A stretch of DNA of 14,890 nt from Pedobacter sp. (GTDB taxonomy: Bacteria; Bacteroidota; Bacteroidia; Sphingobacteriales; Sphingobacteriaceae), in the NCBI GenBank assembly GCA_030149995.1, contig JASLGV010000491.1, positions 1 through 14,890 of the forward strand, given 5' to 3'. The position numbers and the translations under genes were made by a program. How positions within the stretch are numbered: the stretch's first letter is position 1; every line of letters begins with the position of its first letter. The notes beneath the pieces were generated by a model. It saw nothing but the letters and a program-made list of their open reading frames with translations, was not told the DNA's origin and did not search any database. Shown here piece after piece: positions 8,217-13,191 of the stretch.

Positions 8217-8222
8217 ATAAAA

Positions 8223-8249
8223 AAAGCCAGCTTTAAACAAGCTGGCTTT
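8223..8249. terminator. Bidirectional intrinsic terminator
   Basis: Perfect 11-bp stem AAAGCCAGCTT (8223-8233) / AAGCTGGCTTT (8239-8249), 5-nt loop, between two convergent genes. On the plus strand it is followed by AATTTTTAAAA. On the minus strand it is followed by a long T-rich run, so it should stop both the thioesterase operon and the DUF6249 gene. Confidence 0.88.
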
Positions 8250-8269
8250 AATTTTTAAAATCGTTCTTT

Positions 8270-8635
8270 CTATGGTTTATCGATGGCTTTCTTTTCGATC
8301 AGGAAAGAAAGAATTAAACCCAACCCGCCAAAAATACCGAGGCAACCAAAATAAATCGCTGCTGCCTGTCCTTCTTCATTGTGTGGTATGCCATTTACAA
8401 AAACACCGCGCACGGTAAAAAGTGCCACAAGTAATCCCACACCTAAGCCAACCAGCAGCAATCCAAATTTTAAGCTCAAATAAGGCATTGGGGCACGTAA
8501 TTTAGGCTTGGCAACCCCCGGATCAATACCGCGCTCAATCATAGCCATTTTTTCTTTGTTAATTAAATATCTGATGCCAAATACCATCCCGAAGGCACTC
8601 AGGAACATCGTTATTACAACCAGTTCTCCACTCAT
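8270..8635 (-). CDS. Small multi-pass membrane protein, DUF6249-like
   Basis: 121 residues with three hydrophobic segments, at about 5-24, 55-75 and 92-113. Between the first two is a charged cytoplasmic-type stretch containing MIERGIDPGVAKPK (residues 32-45); the ERGIDP signature is typical of the DUF6249 family of Bacteroidetes. Function is unknown. Related proteins are often encoded near ECF sigma factor genes; one lies about 1.2 kb away here, but on the other strand and in a different unit. It stands alone, convergent with the thioesterase gene, with a 153-bp divergent spacer to the Crp/Fnr gene. Confidence 0.8.
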   Translation of the reverse strand: MSGELVVITMFLSAFGMVFGIRYLINKEKMAMIERGIDPGVAKPKLRAPMPYLSLKFGLLLVGLGVGLLVALFTVRGVFVNGIPHNEEGQAAAIYFGCLGIFGGLGLILSFLIEKKAIDKP

Positions 8636-8788
8636 AGTTTTATTTCTTTATTGTTAAACATTCTATTTATCGAAACGCGTTCTGTGTATTATGACTACAT
8701 CATTTTTATTCAGGTTACAGCAACTTGTACTTTTTTTTCTGTTATCGTAATCTGCCTGCAGGTTTATTTATATTTACCAAAATATTCC

Positions 8789-9355
8789 ATGCACAGCAAA
8801 CTTAAAAATATACCGGCCTTCTCTTCCCTGAGCGAACAAGCCATCCAGTTGCTTGCAAAGCATGTTACACATGTAAATTACCCGAAGGGATCGGTTTTAA
8901 TACAGGAAGGAAAGATTGCACCTTATTTTTACATCATTGAAAGCGGCATTGCAAGAGCCTATTCTGATGGAAAAAATCAACAAATAACCTTCTGGTTCGG
9001 GCAGGATAACGACCTTCTGTTTTCTTACAACAGCTATATAAACAATATACCGGGATATGAAAGCATTGAACTTCTTGAAAACAGCCGTCTTTACAGAATA
9101 AAATGTGCCGATCTGATTTCGCTCTATGCAGACAATATTGAGATAGCCAACTGGGGGCGAAAGCTTGCCGAAAAGGAGCTGATCTCGACAGAAAAAAGAT
9201 TGATAGACCGCCTGTTTAAACCAGCCAAAGAAAGATATGCCGAATTTATAATGCATACACCCGGACTGGCCCAAAGGGTTGCGCTCAAACACATTGCCTC
9301 TTATCTGGGGGTTACACAGGTTACTTTAAGCAGGATTCGTACAGATGTAAAATAA
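8789..9355 (+). CDS. Crp/Fnr-family transcriptional regulator
   Basis: 188 residues from the ATG at 8789. An in-frame ATG at 8651 would add a 46-residue hydrophobic extension not seen in this family, and MHSKLKNIPAFSSLSEQA is the normal start. The N-terminal cyclic-nucleotide-binding beta-barrel (about 10-115) includes YPKGSVLIQEGK and YFYIIESGIARAY. A dimerisation helix follows, then a C-terminal helix-turn-helix with VALKHIASYLGVTQVTLSRIR at the very end. The FNR iron-sulfur cysteines are absent, and the Crp cAMP-contact pattern is not clear, so the ligand is unknown. The SMR transporter gene starts 71 bp downstream on the same strand with its own promoter-like element, making it a plausible target (inference). 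Confidence 0.92.
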   Translation: MHSKLKNIPAFSSLSEQAIQLLAKHVTHVNYPKGSVLIQEGKIAPYFYIIESGIARAYSDGKNQQITFWFGQDNDLLFSYNSYINNIPGYESIELLENSRLYRIKCADLISLYADNIEIANWGRKLAEKELISTEKRLIDRLFKPAKERYAEFIMHTPGLAQRVALKHIASYLGVTQVTLSRIRTDVK

Positions 9356-9368
9356 GTTATTTTTTAAC
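9349..9368. promoter_or_regulatory. Overlapping AT-rich palindromes at the end of the Crp/Fnr gene
   Basis: AAAATAA-G-TTATTTT is a perfect palindrome at 9349-9363 spanning the stop codon, and GTTA-N5-TAAC overlaps it at 9356-9368. Either could be a weak terminator (the first is followed by T-rich sequence) or an operator upstream of the transporter promoter. No experimental support is visible. Confidence 0.3.
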
Positions 9369-9399
9369 ATTTGTAAAATGCCGTCTTAGCTGGCCTCCT

Positions 9400-9407
9400 T
9401 ATCTTTG
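9400..9407 (+). promoter_or_regulatory. Predicted -7 promoter element of the SMR transporter gene
   Basis: TATCTTTG at 9400-9407 exactly matches TAnnTTTG and would give a leader of about 13 nt before the ATG at 9427. A TTTG at 9370-9373 is the only nearby -33 candidate, but its 26-bp spacer is longer than usual. Confidence 0.55.
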
Positions 9408-9426
9408 CGGCAGAAAAATTTAACCT

Positions 9427-9747
9427 ATGAACTGGATTATTTTAATTATTGCGGGCTTATTTGAAGTTGGCTTTACAACCTGTCTGAAAATGTCTAACAA
9501 TTTCAGCAACCTGAAATGGAGCATTGGCTTCTTTATATGCATTACACTAAGCTTTTTATTGTTAAACAAAGCCACCCAAACCCTGCCCATGGGTACTGCT
9601 TATGCTGTATGGACAGGAATCGGCGCCATTGGTACCGTAATTATCGGCATTATTTATTTTAATGAACCGGCTACCTTCTGGCGTATCTTTTTTATCTGTA
9701 CACTTATTGCTTCGATAGCGGGATTAAAGTTTTTTGCTTCTCATTAA
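9427..9747 (+). CDS. Small multidrug resistance (SMR) transporter, Gdx/SugE-like
   Basis: 106 residues, four membrane helices, forming a dual-topology antiporter in known relatives. The sequence MNWIILIIAGLFEVGF carries the essential proton/substrate carboxylate E13. S42 and the Gdx-type loop GTAYAVWTGIGA (56-67, with Y59 and W62) match the guanidinium-exporter branch better than the EmrE/Qac branch. Position 16 is Phe where E. coli Gdx and Gdx-Clo have Trp (from memory), so substrate preference is uncertain: guanidinium and related small cations are likely, quaternary amines possible. There is no room for a guanidine riboswitch in the 71-bp upstream spacer. It follows the Crp/Fnr gene and precedes the ECF sigma gene by 46 bp. 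Confidence 0.9.
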   Translation: MNWIILIIAGLFEVGFTTCLKMSNNFSNLKWSIGFFICITLSFLLLNKATQTLPMGTAYAVWTGIGAIGTVIIGIIYFNEPATFWRIFFICTLIASIAGLKFFASH

Positions 9748-9753
9748 TTTGGC

Positions 9754-9783
9754 TGTAACCTTTTTACCGGCTGTGTTGTCTTA
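9754..9783 (+). promoter_or_regulatory. Putative ECF-type autoregulatory promoter
   Basis: TGTAACC (9754-9760), then 17 bp, then GTCTTA (9778-9783). An AAC-containing -35 and a GTC-containing -10 at this spacing are the general form of ECF sigma promoters, and the position directly upstream of the sigma gene fits autoregulation. Initiation 6-8 nt past the -10 would fall at about 9789-9791, leaving only a few nucleotides before the ATG at 9794. Confidence 0.55.
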
Positions 9784-9793
9784 AACCATAGAG

Positions 9794-10375
9794 ATGGCGC
9801 AAGAAATTCCAGATTTAGAAATAATTCAGCAAATACTTTCGGGGCATACCGGGCAATACGCCCTGCTTGTTAAAAGGCATCGGCGATTTGTTTTTACGCT
9901 GGCCTTGCGCTTTTCTAAAAACCGGGAGGATGCCGAAGAAATTGCCCAGGATTGTTTTGTTAAAGCTTACAAAGCCCTCGGGGCCTTTAAGCAAACATCC
10001 AGGTTCAGTACCTGGCTATACAGTATTACGTATACAACAGCCATGACATTTTTACGTAAAAAGCGATTGGACACAAACTCCATCCATGATGAAGCTGTTT
10101 TTTTAGAACTTGAAAATCACACCTCCTCCTTTAATGCAACGGCTTATGATCGGCAAAATAGCCATGCTTTTCTGGATCAGGCCATTAATCAGCTATTGCC
10201 GGATGATGCAACGATTATTACGCTTTTTTATAAAGCAGAACAGAGTTTAGAAGAAATAGCCGAAGCCATGGGCATGGAGGCTTCTACTGTAAAGGTCAAA
10301 TTATTCAGGGCGCGGCAGCGGCTAAAAGAAAAATTACAATATTTGTTAAAAGATGAAGTAAAGGAGTTGCTATGA
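9794..10375 (+). CDS. ECF-family RNA polymerase sigma factor
   Basis: 193 residues, with the two-domain layout of ECF sigma factors. Region 2 spans about residues 15-92, with DAEEIAQDCFVKAYKAL at 46-62 (core binding) and FSTWLYSIT at 71-79 (-10 recognition). A linker without extra domains follows. Region 4 spans about 128-185, with LEEIAEAMGMEASTVKVKLF followed by RARQRLKEKL (-35 recognition helix-turn-helix). The ATG at 9794 is the only reasonable start: no other in-frame ATG occurs before region 2 is well under way. The stop overlaps the next start as ATGA (10372-10375), the classic coupling of sigma and anti-sigma. Regulation is likely autogenous through the element at 9754-9783. The regulon cannot be inferred from this window. 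Confidence 0.95.
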   Translation: MAQEIPDLEIIQQILSGHTGQYALLVKRHRRFVFTLALRFSKNREDAEEIAQDCFVKAYKALGAFKQTSRFSTWLYSITYTTAMTFLRKKRLDTNSIHDEAVFLELENHTSSFNATAYDRQNSHAFLDQAINQLLPDDATIITLFYKAEQSLEEIAEAMGMEASTVKVKLFRARQRLKEKLQYLLKDEVKELL

Positions 10376-10848
10376 ACATAACAGAACAACAGCTTTGGGA
10401 TTACATGGATGGCCTGCTTAACGAGCAGGAAGCACAAGCCATTGAGCTGGCAATCAAATCGAATGCTGAAGTAAAACGGCAATACGAAGTGCTTTCGAAA
10501 TTAAATCATTCGCTTCAGGATATCGATCTCGACGAGCCTTCTATGTCTTTTACCCGGAATGTAATGGAAAGCATTGCAACTGAACATGCCCCCGTTACGC
10601 TGAAAACAAAAGTAAATAACAAGATTATTTATGCCATCAGCGGCTTTTTTATCTGCTCGCTCCTTTTTATTATCGGGTATTGTATTAAACAAACAGATTT
10701 TACTTTCGGGCAAATGAATTTTAACATAGACCTGAAGATAGATAAGTTTTTAAACGCTACGTTCATCTATGCTTTTATCGCTGTAGATCTTATTATTGTT
10801 TTGCTGTTTATTGACTCTTATTTAAGGAGAAAAATGCTGCATAAATAG
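10372..10848 (+). CDS. Membrane anti-sigma factor (predicted)
   Basis: 158 residues, translationally coupled to the ECF sigma gene by the ATGA overlap. The acidic helical N-terminus (about 1-70) begins TEQQLWDYMDGLLNEQE, the form typical of anti-sigma domains in Bacteroidetes. Two membrane helices follow at about 85-105 and 129-148, separated by a short periplasmic loop of some 20 residues. The His-x3-Cys-x2-Cys zinc motif of ZAS anti-sigma factors is missing, so it is not a redox-sensing zinc type. With almost no periplasmic domain, the signal is more likely sensed within the membrane or through a partner protein (inference). Assignment rests on operon position plus topology rather than a strong motif. 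Confidence 0.8.
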   Translation: MNITEQQLWDYMDGLLNEQEAQAIELAIKSNAEVKRQYEVLSKLNHSLQDIDLDEPSMSFTRNVMESIATEHAPVTLKTKVNNKIIYAISGFFICSLLFIIGYCIKQTDFTFGQMNFNIDLKIDKFLNATFIYAFIAVDLIIVLLFIDSYLRRKMLHK

Positions 10849-10930
10849 TTTGAAATAGTCCTGCGCAACAGCGATCTGAATAAGGAATTATTTGCAGGAA
10901 AAAGAGGCGGAATAAAAAGGTCTTCCATGA

Positions 10931-10967
10931 AAGAGGCCGTATCACAAGGTGTGTGATACGGCCTCTT
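10931..10967. terminator. 16-bp perfect hairpin between convergent genes
   Basis: Arms 10931-10946 and 10952-10967 (AAGAGGCCGTATCACA and its complement) form a perfect 16-bp GC-rich stem with a 5-nt loop, between the anti-sigma gene and the convergent cold-shock gene. Neither flank has a long T-tract (minus strand: TTTC then, further on, TTTTT). It probably ends both transcripts, but it could also be a copy of a dispersed intergenic repeat. Confidence 0.7.
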
Positions 10968-10987
10968 CCAGTAAATATGATAATAAA

Positions 10988-11179
10988 TTAAATTACTTTC
11001 ACATTAACGGCATTTAAGCCTTTTTTACCGTTAGCAACTTCGTACTGTACTTTGTCGTTTTCACGGATTTCGTCGATAAGACCTGTTGAATGAACAAAGA
11101 TTTCGCTATCACCGTTTGAAGGGATAATAAAGCCAAAACCTTTAGTTACATTGAAGAATTTTACTGTGCCTTCTTGCAT
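10988..11179 (-). CDS. Cold-shock domain protein, CspA family
   Basis: 63 residues, a single five-stranded OB-fold cold-shock domain that binds single-stranded RNA/DNA. The start MQEGTVKFFNVTKGFGFI contains RNP1 (KGFGFI, residues 13-18), and RNP2 appears as IFVHST at 27-32. Length is typical for the minimal family. It probably acts as an RNA chaperone; whether it is induced by cold cannot be told from the protein. About 100 bp of very AT-rich sequence precedes it, likely including a structured 5' leader, and a strong hairpin follows it. It stands as a single gene. Confidence 0.95.
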   Translation of the reverse strand: MQEGTVKFFNVTKGFGFIIPSNGDSEIFVHSTGLIDEIRENDKVQYEVANGKKGLNAVNVKVI

Positions 11180-11219
11180 TGTATTAAATATTAAAAATTA
11201 AGTCTGCAAGGTAGGTTTT

Positions 11220-11239
11220 ATATTTTAAAATCAAAATAT
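11220..11239. repeat. AT-rich inverted repeat in the cold-shock gene leader
   Basis: ATATTTT (11220-11226) and AAAATAT (11233-11239) form a 7-bp all-AT stem with a 6-nt loop, 40-60 bp upstream of the ATG. Such a hairpin would be stable only at low temperature. On the minus strand TATTTTG at 11238-11232 is one base short of a TAnnTTTG element, so a promoter is an alternative reading. Confidence 0.3.
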
Positions 11240-11284
11240 TTTTTAATATTATTTTAGCGTTAATACTTTATAAACAACAGATTA

Positions 11285-12214
11285 TTAAGGGCTTTTAATC
11301 GCCTTACCAATTAGATTAAGCGTTATTTTGCTGTTGTGGGCAATTCCCAATGTGGTTCCGGGAACGACCTGAAAAAGGTTTTTTACATACACATCGGCCA
11401 CTGCCTGTGCTACTTTTTTCCGGCTTTCGGCCATCTCCGGCAACACACCGTTTACACCTAAAATATGGATGTTTCCTCTATAATCTACAATGGCCTGGCA
11501 CTGGTAAAAAAAATCTCTGTATGCCCGGTCAATGGTTATTTTATACTGCGGAAACATGTAATCATAAGCAGCCGTTCTTTTCGATAGTTTATCGACCGTG
11601 CTCAGTTTTTCGACGGTTACAATTTTACTTCGTGGAACAAACTGTACAGGTACCCGTGCAGCGTATGCCATGCTTGTATCGGCATTTACTTCTGCCGACC
11701 GTTGTTTAATAAAAACCGTATCGGCAGTGGTTGGTTTTTGCAGTTCAGCGGCCGTGGTTTTAAGCTTGTTTTTAATGTAACTCTGCGCATAGAAAGTCAT
11801 GTTTACATCCGAACGCATATCTTTTGCAATTACCTTCCCGTCTACCTGAATGCGTTGAAAAACCAGGCTGTCTTTGCTGATGTGCTTTACCCTGAAAAAT
11901 TCCTCTGCAAAATTATATACATCGCCATGGTCGTACTGCAGGTAAAACCGTTGCATTATTTTTTTCTGCGGACTGTATGCCAGCATCGTATCTTCTGCCG
12001 CAACTTCTATAATCCACGAAGGTTCCTGCATAAATCCGTCCTCATTAAAAGAAAGGCCATTTCCGAAACGCCTTTTCACCTCTTCATACCGGATGCCTTT
12101 AACCGGTGCAAATGTAAACGTACGTAAAGTTGCATCTGTAGACTTGGTCCGGTTGTTACAACCCGAAGCAAGAGCTACAAAGGCAATTAAAACAAAATAT
12201 ATTCTTTTTATCAT
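11285..12214 (-). CDS. Predicted lipoprotein of unknown function
   Basis: 309 residues from the ATG at 12214; a TTG at 12226 in the same frame adds only four residues ahead of the signal peptide and is less likely. The signal sequence MIKRIYFVLIAFVALASGC has a lipobox (LASGC) with the acylated cysteine at residue 19, so it is exported and lipid-anchored. The mature part is mixed alpha/beta with no motif I recognise. It holds only one cysteine besides the lipobox one, has a Lys/Thr-rich middle, and ends in a more conserved-looking block (VDYRGNIHILGVNGVLPEM onward). It lies 36 bp downstream of the phosphodiester glycosidase gene on the same strand with no terminator between, so a functional link is likely but unproven. 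Confidence 0.75.
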   Translation of the reverse strand: MIKRIYFVLIAFVALASGCNNRTKSTDATLRTFTFAPVKGIRYEEVKRRFGNGLSFNEDGFMQEPSWIIEVAAEDTMLAYSPQKKIMQRFYLQYDHGDVYNFAEEFFRVKHISKDSLVFQRIQVDGKVIAKDMRSDVNMTFYAQSYIKNKLKTTAAELQKPTTADTVFIKQRSAEVNADTSMAYAARVPVQFVPRSKIVTVEKLSTVDKLSKRTAAYDYMFPQYKITIDRAYRDFFYQCQAIVDYRGNIHILGVNGVLPEMAESRKKVAQAVADVYVKNLFQVVPGTTLGIAHNSKITLNLIGKAIKSP

Positions 12215-12250
12215 CAGTAATAACAAAAATTAATTCCGGCCTAAATTAGT

Positions 12251-13114
12251 TTATTTCTTTTTAATTAGAATTACGTTGGCCACCTTTCTACTCCCCTCGT
12301 GATCCCATTTTTTATTATCAGAAGGATGATTTACCACCCCGTTAAGGCCATCATTTTGTACCCATAACGTTGTGGAACCGCCACCATCAAAATTAAGGGC
12401 ATCGCTGCATCCCAGCCATTGCATAATTTTCTGCAATTCAGGCAAAGCCATTCCATCGGCATTTTCATTCCGCCCGTCAATCGTTAGCAGGATTAAATGC
12501 CCGTTTTCTTTTATTCCCACACAGGTACGTGGGTGCCGCAAACGATTGAATGCGCTGCTGTCTAAAACTTCGTTGGATTTATTTAAACGTAAAAGAGGAC
12601 CGTTTAGCATAATGTCTTCAGCAGGTAAACGATCTTCCCACGTATCTGTTCCATCCCATTTTGCAATGCGCAGAATCCCTTTATCTATTAAAACAGCCGC
12701 TTTTTGATGGGCTGCACGTGTATGCTCCTTATTAAGCAGATTATGGCTGATTACATTCCCCTTAATTTTAATATAATCAACCGATCCACCGTTTTTAACA
12801 TCAAAAAAATTCCCATTAACAGCGGCCAGCGCATCGTGATCCGTTGCAAAAGCTGCCACCTCCAGCAGTGCTTTTTTATCGGCGGCAATTTCAGCAATAA
12901 CTTTTCGGCCGTTGTTCTTCATTTCAACAAAAGAAATGTACTGATTGGCCTTAAAAAGGTTTTTATCTGCAAAATGATGGGTAAATAATTTTACGCCCCG
13001 GGCCAGGCGTCTTTTCTCCCATTTGGCTTTAACAAAAGTTACAGAATCTGTTTGTTGCGCACACACCATAAGTACGGGCAGCAACAATAACGATAAAAAC
13101 AACAATCTTTTCAT
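12251..13114 (-). CDS. Secreted phosphodiester glycosidase-domain protein (NAGPA type, PF09992)
   Basis: 287 residues. The N-terminal signal peptide MKRLLFLSLLLLPVLMVCAQ has a plausible cleavage after VCA and no lipobox, so it is periplasmic or secreted. The NAGPA domain covers most of the rest: AAVNGNFFD early, RHPRTCVGI at 193-201, DGRNENADGM at 213-222 and the hallmark NFDGGGSTTLW at 241-251 with D243. Relatives cleave phosphodiester-linked sugars (the human uncovering enzyme removes GlcNAc from a phosphodiester), and bacterial members occur in envelope or capsule contexts. The precise substrate is unknown. It is first of a probable two-gene unit with the downstream lipoprotein. The ATG lies only 22 bp past the hairpin that ends the metalloprotease gene. 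Confidence 0.9.
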   Translation of the reverse strand: MKRLLFLSLLLLPVLMVCAQQTDSVTFVKAKWEKRRLARGVKLFTHHFADKNLFKANQYISFVEMKNNGRKVIAEIAADKKALLEVAAFATDHDALAAVNGNFFDVKNGGSVDYIKIKGNVISHNLLNKEHTRAAHQKAAVLIDKGILRIAKWDGTDTWEDRLPAEDIMLNGPLLRLNKSNEVLDSSAFNRLRHPRTCVGIKENGHLILLTIDGRNENADGMALPELQKIMQWLGCSDALNFDGGGSTTLWVQNDGLNGVVNHPSDNKKWDHEGSRKVANVILIKKK

Positions 13115-13136
13115 AAACAGAATGGGCTAAAACTAA

Positions 13137-13172
13137 AAAACGAAGTAAATCATATTAGATTTACTTCGTTTT
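13137..13172 (-). terminator. Intrinsic terminator after the metalloprotease gene
   Basis: Perfect 15-bp stem, arms 13137-13151 and 13158-13172, 6-nt loop. On the minus strand it runs into TTTTTTAGTTTTAG, a good U-tract. It lies 20 bp beyond the metalloprotease stop and should end that transcript. Confidence 0.85.
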
Positions 13173-13191
13173 ATCATTTAGTTAATAAATT

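Noticed and set aside
8651..8788. 46-residue N-terminal extension of the Crp/Fnr protein
   Set aside because: The extension reads as random hydrophobic sequence from an intergenic region, while the family start is at 8789.
10849..10930. Small gene or ncRNA after the anti-sigma gene
   Set aside because: Only a weak TCCTGC/GCAGGA pairing with a long loop is visible and no credible open frame; treated as spacer.
12215..12226. TTG start for the lipoprotein
   Set aside because: It adds only four residues before a standard lipoprotein signal peptide that has its own ATG at 12214.
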